64,000 nt of DNA, from the NCBI GenBank assembly GCA_030386875.1, contig CM059573.1, positions 32,839,891-32,903,890 of the forward strand. The letters run 5' to 3'. This stretch comes from Morinoia aosen (lineage: Eukaryota > Arthropoda > Malacostraca > Amphipoda > Talitridae). Below the pieces are notes generated by a model. The model did no database searches. It was not told the origin of the DNA and saw only the letters and a list, made by a program, of their open reading frames with translations. Shown in pieces: positions 11,706-21,940 of this stretch. The position numbers and the translations under genes were made by a program. Position 1 is the stretch's first letter, and the number at the start of each line of letters is the position of its first letter.

Positions 11706-12769
11706 TGTCGACCCAAATGCGGCCTATGCGGGTCCGAGCTGGGGACAGTGTGAGCCTCGAGGATTTCTATTTCGTCTAATGGGTACAATTTTAATGGTTC
11801 CATTCTATGCTGCAGTGTTTTCAGCCAACGGTGGAACTTGTGACACTGCCCGTCGGAAGGATTGCTTGGCGGTTTCTTCAAGTCCGAGATGAGAAGGTAT
11901 CTATTCGTTGGTTCGGGAAGATGAGGTGTGGCGAGCAAGGATGGAGGGCCAGCCTGTGATACCAGAGCTTCCTCAGCTCGTGGTCTCCGGAGTTGCTCGC
12001 GGCTTCGCTCTCGTCTCCCCGCTGTGATCTCTCCTCCCCTGTCGGCAAGTGTGTGCTGTGGTTCAGTACTGTCAATCCAAGATTGACTACTTCCGCTGCG
12101 ACCTTCTCTCGTCTCCGCATAACTCCCCACGTCAGCGTTGGACTCGTCACACTCCAATTCACACCGAATTTCTGCAACTTGCTTCTCTCTCAGTATCGTC
12201 TTCCTTCGTTCCTCTATTTTTTGCTTTTCTTTCTGAAGCTCCAGTTCCAACATTTTCTCAGAAGTCTCCAATTTATCCAACTCTGCTTGAGCATTGTTAT
12301 TCAATTCAGCCTTCTTCAATTGGACCTCCAATCCCCTTCTTTCAGGATCGGACAACCGCGAACGGTGGGAGTGAATTGACACGTTGCACAAGCTCACGGA
12401 TAAGGCTGAAGACACTTCCATTTCCCACGTGTGAAGAGTGTCGGCAGCGAGCTTCGCCGTGCGAGAACTCTCGTTAAACCTTACTTGAATCTCTTCAGCT
12501 TCCTGAAGAGCGCCGGCATTACAAAGGTGGTTTTTAACTGCGTAGAAGTTGCTTTTGTGATCAGACCACATGGGACGAAGGGAGCACTTTGTTACCTTGA
12601 CAAAGTCTAACGTTAGTTCCTCACTTTGAGTCTTAAGAACCTTGTTTTTAAGCAAGTCTAAATTTTGATGTGACAAGTCGAAATTTTCCCTGAGGTTACG
12701 CTCCGTGGGTTGGACGATTCTGGCGGAAGAGGTCTGTGAAAAGACCTGGCGACCTTCTTCGTGAGCCAT
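11678..12769 (-). pseudogene. BEL gag N-terminal frame
   Basis: The frame has 363 codons from the Met at 12769, about 70 bp inside the LTR boundary at 12837, so this start may be authentic. A long charged segment at roughly residues 140-210 (EVQLKKAELNNNAQAELDKL, then LELELQKEKQKIEERRK) predicts a coiled coil, common in BEL gag. The C-terminal part reads LLISDLKKPPSNPSDGQ and KFHRWLKTLQHRM, matching the gag P-F-G-D / W-F segment. A frameshift near 11700 moves the reading into the next frame. Long ORFs on the opposite strand here are antisense shadows. Confidence 0.8.
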
Positions 12770-12836
12770 CGGTACTGGTGAAGATTCCGTACAAGCAGCG
12801 AATCCAGGCGTCGCTCACGACCCACGGATTTAAAAC

Positions 12837-13772
12837 TGTCTTGGCCAAACAGTAAAGAGCCACTCAGGCTTGGCCAAGCAGGAACATGGAGCGAGAATAT
12901 TTTCCGGTATAATGAAAACACGGTGGTGTAGGAGAATCCTCTCGTGAAAATTTGTTTTAACTGCCAGAAAGAAAAAAACATTTTACAGCTAGTAAACCTT
13001 AACAATACCAACATCGCGGCAAAACTATTCCACATAGATCAAGTTTTCATTTTCCTTTAAAAAATACACAACCTTAACAATTATAACACTTACATCCGTA
13101 GCGGCCTGACCGCATTGAAAAAATATATGCCCTAGAACTTCCACTCTGGAGGAGACAAACCAGAAAACAAGTTATTAATTACTATAAGCAGGCACACACA
13201 CTTGATCCACGCAGGCACACACGCTTGATCCACCCAGGCACACACGCTTGATCCACCCAGGCACACACGCTTGATCCACCCAGGCACACACCCTTGAACC
13301 ACCCAGGCACACGAACAACGCATTGACCACTAGAAAAGCACGCACCTTAGTCTAAGTTCAACACACAGGAGGGCAGCTTCTTAAAACACTCACTGTCATT
13401 AAGTGCGCTGGCTTGGCAAATGCCTAGTGCGTATTGTCACATTTATTCACGAAATTGTCTTTTCATATCTTACTAAAAGTAATTTAACGAACGCGTAGGT
13501 AAACAGGTAAGTTGTAACACAGACTAAGTAGTAACACAGACTAAGTAGTAACACAGACTGAGTAGTAACACAGACTAAGTAATAACACAGACTAAGTAGT
13601 AACACAGACTTAGTAGTAACATAGAATAAGTAGTAACACAGATAGACCATAATCCCGTTTACGGAATAGAAATTTCAGTAGTGACAGTTTCAGTTTTATT
13701 AAATTTAGGCAGTGGGCTTCGGATTCTAGAATGTTGCCACAAAGAAAGGTTAAATTCACGGTGACCGTGACA
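12837..13772 (-). repeat. 5' LTR of BEL element
   Basis: This is a 936-bp LTR with TGTC...GACA ends and the two minisatellites. In the minus orientation it is the upstream LTR. It supplies the uninterrupted empty site (CCTTAGTC near 13350) for the Harbinger-like insertion in its partner. The minus-strand sequence just inside (GTTTTAAATCCGTGGGTCGT) should hold the primer-binding site, but I cannot assign a tRNA. Confidence 0.9.
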
Positions 13773-14760
13773 GTGACACATCTACATTCCATAGCGATTC
13801 CTCAAGTGATGTCTTCAGTGATGGTTCAAGCAACTGTGTCCGAGATTGCAATTTTAGCGTTACTTCACCAACTACATCGGATAATCGTGAAGAATTATTG
13901 GGTGAGATCTTAGCTAAATGGGCCACCTCTGAAAAACAATTGTCAAGTGAATGTTTAAGTAGACTGTTATGCGATTTAAATGTGATTTGCCCATCTCTTC
14001 CGACGACTGCCAAAGCTCTAAAAAACCGTATCAAGGTGTGAACGTCGAAACAATGAGTGAATTTGGAGAGTATGTTCATTTCGAAGACTGGATTAGATGT
14101 TGTGCAGAATTAGTGAACAACTCTTCAATGCCTAATTTGCCAAAATTGAATTTGTGTGTTAATATTGACGGTATTTCTCTATACACAAATTCAAAAAAAA
14201 ATTGTGCATGTCCAATTTTAGTGAAGTTTATGCACATTGAAGAGGTTGTGTGTGCAGGTTTGTATTGCACAAACACTCCTGACAAGTTGCTTCCACCACC
14301 AGAAATTTTAATTGACCAGTTCATCAAATACTTAATTACTTTGAAAACATGGGGGCTATTCTCTGAGTTTGGCGGTGTGCCTACTGAGATTGGCCCTTTT
14401 ATTTGTGATGCACCAATGAGGATCTATTTGAAGCAAATAAATGGACACTCCGGCTACAATAGTTGTGAACGATGAGTGCAAAAAGGAGAGTATTGGGGTG
14501 GGCATGTTGCTCTCCTTGAAACTGAATGTGATGTAAGAACAAACGACTCATTCAAATCTAAAGCTGACCGTGATCATAATCTCAAAGATAAGACATCTCC
14601 TCTTCTGTCATTATTTAATTTTCCAATGGCTTCACATTTTGTTCTTGATTATATGCACCTTGCATGTTGATGATGTCGATTCTCAAAGTGAAAATAAGCA
14701 CAAACTGAAGAGAACTGGACTACATCTCGAGTGAAGAAAATTCTCGCACATTCAAGTAAG
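13773..14760 (+). pseudogene. C-terminal half of interrupted transposase-domain gene
   Basis: After the TSD copy GTGAC the frame continues TSTFHSDSSSDVFSDGS and ELLGEILAKWA, then shifts frame near 14040. The next stretch (to 14473) has LNLCVNIDGISLY, GPFICDAPMRIYLK and INGHSGYNSCER, then TGA where Cys is expected, then VQKGEYWGGHV, NDSFKSKADRDHN and FVLDYMHLAC before two stops. This series (ICDAP, GH-GY-SCERC, LDYMHL) marks a common animal transposase-domain family of DNA-transposon origin. I think of CACTA/Tnp2-like or related types but cannot fix the superfamily. A GTAAGT donor-like site lies at 14756. It is a pseudogene through one frameshift and several stops. Confidence 0.65.
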
Positions 14761-14984
14761 TATTTTCTTACTTATCCCTACTTATGATTTGTGCATTGAT
14801 CGTTCTAAAATTTACAAAATTTAAATCTTTAAAAGAAACCCTCAGGTTTTAGAGGACGTGTCACTTCCTCTAATGTTGAATCTTTTGAATTTTCTAATGA
14901 TATTTATACATGAGAAGTATTTAAATTGATAGCATATCAAGAATGAGTTGTTGCAATCAATAATTTAAGATGCAATGACTCAAA

Positions 14985-15600
14985 CAAAGTCAAAGGGTTT
15001 CTAGGCGTTTAAACGGGTTTTCCCTTTTTAAACGCCATTTTCCTTCCGTAAAACTATGTATCATTGCCGTCAATTCTCTTAAAGTTGGCTCTTTTTTCCG
15101 ATACAAGGACGTGATTCCGAAGCGAATGCGGGCATCCGTTGTCTATAAGTTTAGTTGTGTACAATGTACATCTGGCTATGTCGGCATGACGACTTTGCCA
15201 CTTTATATTAGGATTGCCCAGCATCGTGGAATCAGCTACCGTAGTGGAAGAATGTTAACCCAACCGCCTCACTCGTCTATTCGCCTTCATAGTGAACAGT
15301 GCTGCGATCGCATAGCAGAAGAGGATTTTAAAATTTTACGTACTGCTCCTTATGAATTAGACTTGAATTAGTCTCTATACATAGCCACAGAAAAGCCTGT
15401 CCTTAATAGTACAAATAGCTCATTACCCCTTCAAATTTATATGTAGATTTTTAATAGAAAAACTTCTGTTCTTTAGATATGACTGAATTTTTCTTTTTTC
15501 AATTTTTTACAGAATGACTTACTGAGGATGGAGCTGGTCTCCGAAACGTTTTACAGAGTGAATAGATTCTTTGTATATATTTTATTTCAATACCTTGTAA
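14985..15600 (+). pseudogene. 3' end of Penelope-like element (GIY-YIG endonuclease)
   Basis: From about 14990 the + strand reads (with one stop) NSLKVGSFFRYKD, then KRMRASVVYKFSC and SGYVGMTTLPLYIRIAQH. Next come GRMLTQPPHSSIRLHSEQC, DFKILRTAPYELDLN and, past a stop at 15369, SLYIATEKPVLN. The GYVG...R..H and late Glu/Asn pattern is the GIY-YIG nuclease that ends Penelope-like ORFs. The reverse transcriptase is absent, so the copy is 5'-truncated. About 150 bp further on lies a ribozyme-like motif usual for this class, then an A/T-rich tail. Confidence 0.75.
15522..15550 (+). ncRNA. Hammerhead-ribozyme-like core of Penelope-like element
   Basis: CTGAGGA (15522-15528) is followed by a GGAG/CTCC stem with a 5-nt loop and then GAAACGTT. 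This matches the hammerhead layout CUGANGA - stem II - GAAA. One extra T sits between A9 and the stem, and stems I and III and the cleavage site are not resolved. Hammerhead motifs are known in Penelope-like elements. Activity is unproven. Confidence 0.35.
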
Positions 15601-15770
15601 AGTTGTAATAAAAAATATGATTTCAATATTAACAGCGTTCTTCGTTTTTAAGTTTCTAAAGATACTTCGATTGAAGGAGAATAACTTTCCTGAATTCATA
15701 ATAAATGTATTTGATCGTAGTGTGATTGCAATAGACAACAGGCCTCTATGTTGCGTTGTAATATCAGTTT

Positions 15771-16920
15771 CCCTCAGGGGAATACAACTATTATATCTAA
15801 GGGAATTGGCATTTCCAGGGGAAAATTTAGAGCCCGACCAGATAGATAAGTGAGTCTTTTTCTTGAATAAGATGTTTTTGTTTGGTCAAGGACCAGTTTT
15901 TTCCGGCCCACTTTCGTCCTGTTTATCAGCATCTCAGACTTTCTTCTTCATCTTTCATCATTATTTCATAACCTTCCTACGTGACTTTCTGTTTCTTTGT
16001 GCGCGGAATCCTAAACGAGAACACTTCTTGTGCATATATTTCACTTTCCCTTGAATCTACAGGGTGTCCCAAATAAACGATACCCAATTTCACGGGCTGT
16101 AATTCAAAAACCATTACGAAATTGGAAAGTCACATTTTGTTTCTTAGCATTTTTTCCATCTCTGTACAAAATTCCGGAACAATTGATCCAGCCGTTTTCT
16201 GTAAGCAGTATCTTTAGAGAAAGATGCTGAAAACCTGTTTGCACTTTTTTGGTAAATTTCGAATGTTATGATATTGAAACCATCTTTTCAAAAGTTATAA
16301 ACCGATTATTAAATGGAAAATTCCACTGAAATAAACAAAAAATGTTACGCCTATTGTTCGTTTCCTTCGGTGTGTCCTCTGTTTCGCTCAATATACAGTT
16401 GCATTCGCCTCCTCATTCTCGCCATCACTCGTCTAACGTGAGCATCTCCTTGCATCAAATTGGCGGATGATGCGAATTGATGATTGCAGCATATGTTCCA
16501 AATCTCATTGCAGCAAACGAACAATTGGAGGAACATTTCGCTGGTGTTCTTTCTTTTAGTGGTATTTTGCATTTAATAAATGAGTAAAGTTAATAATAAC
16601 ATGTTTTAATATCATTAAATTCTAAGTTTACCAAAAGTGTGCGAACAGGCTTTCAGTATCGGTCGCTAAGCTGCTTAATATAACTGTTGAATGAATTCAT
16701 CTGAGATTTTGTACAGAAATGGAACAAATGTTAGGAAACAAAATGTGATTTCCCATTTTTCTCCAGTTCAATAGTTTCTGAATTACAGCCCTGGAAAATT
16801 AGGTATAGGTTTTTTTGGGACACCCGGAACACTTAATAGTGGTTTCATTCTTTCTCTTTTTGAACATCTTTGGAATGGTAAGGAAGGCTATGACTAATTT
16901 ATAATCGATATAATGTTTTT
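15771..16920 (+). repeat. Hairpin repeat family, copy 1 (interrupted by MITE)
   Basis: It begins CCCTCAGGGGAATACAAC and carries the family signature (GATACAA-type hairpin, then GGGAATT...). The body with 'cctgttt...cagcatctcagactttcttcttc' follows to 16057. The family tail ('gaacatctttgg...gg...ggct') resumes after 16830. It is diverged from the other copies. Confidence 0.7.
16060..16827. mobile_element. mariner/Tc1-type MITE with about 140-bp TIRs
   Basis: Left end CAGGGTGTCCCAAATAAA; right end reverse-complemented CCGGGTGTCCCAAAAAAA. Similarity extends inward for about 140 bp, including GGCTGTAATTCA and TCACATTTTGTTTC on both arms. The element splits a copy of the hairpin repeat, whose consensus at the site has TA. 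TA is present on the left and AA on the right, so I infer a decayed TA duplication. A 73-codon minus-strand ORF (16351-16572, Arg-rich) is unrecognised. Confidence 0.65.
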
Positions 16921-17357
16921 TTCATCCGTATAGAATAATTTGATTCAGATCTGACCGCCTATATATACTCAATGTTACCTTATAAATAAATGATCAATAA
17001 CTTTACCGCCAAGTTGTGCAATAGGGTACAGATACCAAGTGTTCTATTCAGAGTTAGGTTAATCGACTTGTTCTCTGATAGCAGCCAAAGTTCCCAATGT
17101 TGCTATCACATATCTTTCAAGGAGCATCCAGCCTGCCAGGTGATATTAGGTTCGTGTAAGCTCATACTTCTCTTGGTTCATAGAGGACCAACATAGAAGA
17201 CTGTTGTGTATTGAAATTATACTACTATCAAATACAGTACGTATTTACGAAATTACACTACGATCAATACAGCCTGGCCTGCTCCAAACACAGTGGTAGC
17301 TAAAACAGTCATTGGGCAAACGGTAATTTAATTCATTTTGTTTTTATTTGCACAGTT

Positions 17358-17715
17358 AATACTACTAATGTTATCCAATTTATCAGATGCTTTAGCTGCA
17401 GTCGGGCATAGTGAAGATCAGAGACTAAAGGCGTCAGCCATCCAAGAGGTCCTGCGTCACTGCAAAGATTGGGCTGGCTCAAAGAGAAAACGGATTGAGT
17501 CAGAAGTGTCGCCTGCGGAAACGAGTACACTTCCTCGAAGTCTACTTGCTTCTCCATCTCTTTCTTTGACCGCCTCTCAGACGCCTCATTTGCTTGCTCC
17601 GTCAGCATCAGCTGATCATGCTTCTCCCTTACCAGGAGTGGATAAAGTTCAATTTGACTCTGAAAATCCTACAATTATTTTCTTTTCTACGGGTGATATG
17701 AGTGGGGGTGTATAA
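17358..17715 (+). CDS. Terminal coding exon of unidentified host gene
   Basis: A pyrimidine-rich acceptor (tttgtttttatttgcacag, ending 17357) precedes an open frame of 119 codons to a TAA at 17713. It starts LILLMLSNLSDALAAVGHSE, continues DQRLKASAIQEVLRHCKDWA and KRKRIESEV, then a Ser/Pro/Leu-rich tail (TLPRSLLASPSLSL). Balanced composition and the amphipathic helical N-terminus look like conserved host protein, unlike the surrounding TE debris. A possible upstream exon ends CCTGCCAG|GTGATA at about 17140, but its frame is unclear. I do not recognise the family. A hairpin-repeat copy begins about 28 bp after the stop and would lie in the 3' UTR. Confidence 0.5.
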
Positions 17716-17742
17716 CTTGGCGAGCGTTGTGCCTCTGAAAAT

Positions 17743-18130
17743 CCCTGCAGGGGGATACAAATATTGTATCTATGAGAATTAGCACTTCCAGGGGGAAAAT
17801 GTGAGGGCCCGAGCTGAGAGTTAGGTAGGTCTTCTTTTTGTTGAAATGCTATGTTGTTAGTTTTGTGAAAGACCATCTTTTTTCTTTTCTTACCGGTTCA
17901 CTGCTGTCCTGTGTTTTAGCATCTCTGACTTTCTTCTTTAAATTTTATCTTGTTTCATGAACTTTTTCACCAACTTGCTGTTTCTATGCCCCATCTACAT
18001 AGATTCCGCATTCCCTAATAACCATACTGAATGGTGCCTTCCTAATTGCTTTCTTCGATACGCTCTTTTTCGTAGCGATAAGGGAGGCTCAACCCTTCTA
18101 CGCCCATCAGGACTTTTCGGTCCTCTTTCA
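17743..18130 (+). repeat. Hairpin repeat family, copy 2
   Basis: It starts CCCTGCAGGGGGATACAA, followed by ATTGTATC, GGGAATTAGC-type and CCAGGGGGAA blocks. The T-rich body ('cggttcactgctgtcctg') and the tail 'gcgataagggaggctcaac' follow. Confidence 0.8.
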
Positions 18131-18316
18131 AGAATAGCCTCAATATATTATATTTCTTGTAAATTTGTTTTCTAATGTGTACTTCGGAATTCACTGCCAA
18201 GGGTTAGCTCCGTCCTCGTTCTGAAATCTGTCACTTCCGGATGGCAGATTAGGTCTTCTGATGGTAGTTATGTTTACGATCATTTGAGGAGTAAAATGCT
18301 GACGCTGAAGGGTTTT

Positions 18317-19425
18317 GGGGGCCCTCACGTCAAATCTGAGTTTTGATCCGATTGGTCTGAAATTTGGTCAGTACATGTATTTATGAAAGAAAAACATTTT
18401 ATTCGTGTAACTTTTTTATAGGCCTTAGTTTTTTCGGAAAATATGAAATATTAGTTTTTCAGTTATTTTATACATATTTCAAAAAGATAGAAGCCCAAAA
18501 GTTTTTACGGTGGAACAAATTCAAAGACAGTTTTGGAATCCTTGGAACATTTGTAAGAAAGTGATAGTCCTTTCATTTGAATCTGAATCTTATTTATATA
18601 TATGCGATATTATACCAATTTATAAAATTTAGCGAATTTTTGGTTTTGGACTATAATAAAAAAATTAAAATGTACAAATTGGAAAAAAGACCAATCAGTT
18701 TGTTAGAAATGTTCTAAGGGTTATGAAACTGTCTTTGTTTTCTTCCTAGCATAAAAAATCAATGACTTCTATTCATTTGAATGTTGATAATAGGTAACTA
18801 AACAGTACAGGCCATAAACAAAATTTTTTGTTGAAGTGTTATTGAATGGAAAATTTATGTAACTGAATGTTGTTTTAATTTGTATTTCGATAATCTGTAT
18901 GCATAACTTCATATTCACACTGTGAATATATTATATATATTGTAATTTCCATAATAATTTTTTTATATAGTTCACATAAATTATGAAATTTTGTATTTTC
19001 AATCTGATTCATATGAAATTTGATTGTAATACGTAACTTTCAAAATGAAAGACAATTTCTTGCATACATTTTTTTGATTCAGGCCTTAGTTTTTGAAAAA
19101 AAATTACATATTGGTTTTTAGTCTATTGGTATTGATATTTCAAAAGAATAGAACTCATTGAGTTTTATGTTAGAACAAAATAAAAAGACAGTTTTAGAAT
19201 CCTTGGAACATATCTAACAAAAGTATAGTAGCAAATTTTTTATTTCCCGTTTTGTTTTCTGTTTTCATATGGGGTCGAAAATTCAAGATTTTGGCTCCCT
19301 CGTCCTTCCCCCCCCCCTCTGGGGGGGATCTATTGTCCGTAGCCCCATAAAATTTTAGGACCGAATAGTCCACCGCCTAAGGGTCCTTTTCCAACGAAAA
19401 CATGAAAAATGGCCGGAGGGCCACC
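18317..19425. mobile_element. TTAA-target (Kolobok-like) non-autonomous element, copy A
   Basis: It is the inverted counterpart of 33817-34919. One end reads GGGGGCCCTCACGTCAAA, the other GGAGGGCCACC|TTAA. The left flank has TTTT in place of TTAA. It shares the interior landmarks 'ttttgatccgattggtctga' and 'acagttttagaatcc' with the other long copy. No transposase frame is present. About 1.1 kb. Confidence 0.65.
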
Positions 19426-19570
19426 TTAAACTAACCTATAATCTAATTTAATCTAACCTTGACACTAGTCGTTACTGATCGTACCAACTTGATGTCGAGT
19501 TGTTCATCTAGTTTTGGTGCCAAAACGGACTCAATGTATGTTGTTTTGTTTTTCTGCGGATTATTTTTGT

Positions 19571-19935
19571 TCCCCTTAAAGGAACACAATTATTGTATCT
19601 ATGGGAATTAGCGCTCCCAAGGGGACAACGCGAGGGCCCGAGCTGAGAGTTAGGTAGGCTTTCTTTTTGTTGAAATAAAATGTTTTTGTTGTGGTAAAGA
19701 CCACCTTTTTTCGGTTCACTGCTGTCCTGTTTTTCAGCACCTACTACTTTCTTCTTCAACGTTGATCTCGTTTCATAATCTTCTTTCACAACTTACTGTT
19801 TCTATGCCCTTTCTGCGTAGATTCCACGTTTCCTTAACTTCATACTAAATGATGCCTTCCTTATTTCTCTCTTTGCATTTCATTAATTGCTGCGGTAGGG
19901 AGGCAAAAACTAACAACTAATCTAATCTAATCTTT
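19571..19935 (+). repeat. Hairpin repeat family, copy 3
   Basis: It contains TCCCCTTAAAGGAACACAAT, ATTGTATCTATGGGAATTAG and GCGCTCCCAAGGGG, the T-rich body and a tail of 'ctaatctaatctaatc'. Complete length. Confidence 0.8.
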
Positions 19936-20359
19936 TATTTTCGTTTAATCTAAGATGAGTTATCGGTATTACAAAAATTTCTGTGCTGTAGCGCCAGTTT
20001 TATGGGAAAGTTGTATTTGAAATATTTTGAGTCGTTTATTTGCTTATGATGTGAATATCTGGTAAATTATTAATTCTATAGAAATTACAAATGTTAGAGC
20101 CGCACAGAAGCGGGAGGTGGAGGGCTACTTCTTCTGAAGAGGTGTAGCTGTGGAGGATTACTTCGCCCTCTGCTACTTGCGACTCGATAGCATTAGTGCA
20201 GGCCCTGTCGTCTCCTCATCCCAATTAATACACTAAAATGTGTAGTGGTCATGAGTTGGACATAGTAAATATTTGATGTGTAAGAATGGAAGTGCGCAAA
20301 TTTAATTTAAAATTGGTAAAAAATTTCTTAGTAATCGGTTGCTTGATGAGTCCTTTTGT
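19936..20359. other. Non-coding spacer
   Basis: No gene recognised. The segment 20098-20230 is less AT-rich ('gcgggaggtggagggctacttc') but has no ORF of note. Confidence 0.4.
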
Positions 20360-21568
20360 GGTGGTGGTGGTTAATTTTAAATGAAAGTTATAACCGTAGT
20401 GTTTGTAGTGATGAATCTTACAAACAACCTATGATGAAATTCTTTGCGTGCCGAAGATATTTTTGTAAGAATTTATTTCAATATTTGAATGGTGGCTGCT
20501 GAAAATGAAATAAATATATTTGTTGAACATCTTTAATGTTTTAACCTATTTATAAATCACTGACAATTTAAAATGACTTTATATTTTTTGAGAGACTTAT
20601 TGTAATTGTCTCGTGTTCTACGATGAAAATGACAATTTGAGCCTTCTTACTGTAGCATTCATCAGCATCGCAGCTATTTTTTCTAATAATGCATTGTTAC
20701 TTGTTACAATAGGCCTCACCCTGTAATACTAATCTGTTCAATTATCGCAATTTGCAAGAAACTTGCCGAAATATATAGACAGTATTAAACATATTTGTTG
20801 AATTCAAATAAGTAATTTCGGAATTTTTGTGCAGTCTCCAAATTCGCGGTAATTGGACAGATGCATATCACGAGGTGTGGCCCATTGTTTTTGGGAGCAA
20901 TTCGCTATTTTTGGAACAAATCGTCGCACTGCTTATGAATCTTCTGGAATATAGTGGTCAGAGTAGCCATTTATAACGTTATATCCACGGTAATTATCGT
21001 AAGTTTTGAACGAAGACCGACCATAATAACCGTTTAACTTGCAGGTAATTGACTGGGTAATATCGTCGGTCTTCGTCCAAAATTCACGCTAAAACCGGTA
21101 ATTTAACGTATATCGGACGATAATATGAGACATTCGCGACACTGATTCTGACGATATATCATCGGTTTATAGGAAGAAGAAAATGATAATTACTGGTAAA
21201 TTCGGACGTAAATTATCGTCGGTCGGACGATAAATTTCTGACTGGGAGATACGGTCATTATAACTATCGTTATGATTTTGGCAGATTAAATGTGAAAAAC
21301 AGACTCCAAACAAATAAACCAACATAATTTTTAGGTAGTGGCAATACCCGTAGAAATTTCACTGAAAATGTATTCGTGGAAAATCAAAAGAATCCTACGT
21401 TAAGGTCTTGGTACCGTCCTTCCGCGTCGAATGAGAACAAAATCACGCATCTAGGTTGAAAATTATAGAGTGGGTAGGGTTTTGCGCAAGGATTTATATT
21501 TTTCTAATAATCGCGAAAAAAATTATTTTTTTTTAGGAAATCAAAAAATTTTATAGATGCAAATGTGT
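20360..21568 (+). repeat. 1.2-kb direct repeat, left copy
   Basis: It runs from GGTGGTGGTGGTTAATTT to ATAGATGCAAATGTGT and is nearly identical to 23300-24507. I count roughly twenty differences by eye. It contains an internal inverted repeat ('aagttttgaacgaagaccgac' against 'gtcggtcttcgtccaaaatt') and several CGGACGATAA-type motifs. The position is LTR-like, but the ends are not TG...CA and I find no flanking duplication. Confidence 0.85.
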
Positions 21569-21755
21569 GTCCAGAAATACTACTCTCATAAAACGTTTTT
21601 GGGAATTTTTGAGAAACACTCTCGTAAAATATATTTTTGGGGAAACAAGCTCGTAAAATGTTCTTTGGGAAAATACTTCAAGGATTGGAATTTGACGGTT
21701 AGGCCGCCAAGCGGGGCTGCTTCGAGGGGGAAAGGCGTGAGACGGCAGCAGAGAA

Positions 21756-21940
21756 CCAATTGTGCTAAACCAATGAACGCTTGCCTGCTGATCACGCGAG
21801 AAGGTGTGTCTGAGCACACACCAATGGGAGGCCCAGACGTCAGAATAAACAAGGATCCCGCCAATCAGGATGAAGATACGGCCTCTAGAATGGAATGTTC
21901 GAGATGAATCTCGAAGGAAGGATGCGAAACGCTTATAAGG
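21756..21940 (+). promoter_or_regulatory. Heat-shock-promoter-like module, unit 1
   Basis: Four CCAAT boxes (21756, 21770, 21821, 21861) precede AGAATGGAATGTTCGAGATG at 21887-21906, which contains the GAAnnTTC dyad of a heat-shock element. A second CTCGAAGG pentamer follows. TTATAA lies at 21933-21938, about 30 bp further on. The order CCAAT - HSE - TATA resembles insect hsp70 promoters. No heat-shock protein frame follows. The calls come from the motifs alone. Confidence 0.5.

Larger units (their letters stand above)
4427..13772 (-). mobile_element. BEL/Pao-type LTR retrotransposon, defective
   Basis: Two copies of one LTR (4427-6921, 12837-13772) bracket minus-strand gag-pol debris in the order gag, zinc knuckles, protease, reverse transcriptase, RNase H, integrase. 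LTR ends are TGTC...GACA and the element is flanked by the 5-bp duplication GTGAC (4422-4426 and 13773-13777), as expected for BEL/Pao. The domain order (integrase after RNase H) plus motifs such as SLFDPLGFVSP, IPRLELCA and CxxC-xxxH-type knuckles fit BEL/Pao. Several frameshifts and stops break the frame, so it cannot encode its own proteins. No envelope-like frame is seen. The low-coordinate LTR is interrupted by a DNA transposon. Confidence 0.9.

Noticed and set aside
11316..12477. Long + strand ORFs (11316-11753, 11993-12379, 12049-12477)
   Set aside because: They are antisense to recognisable BEL gag frames.
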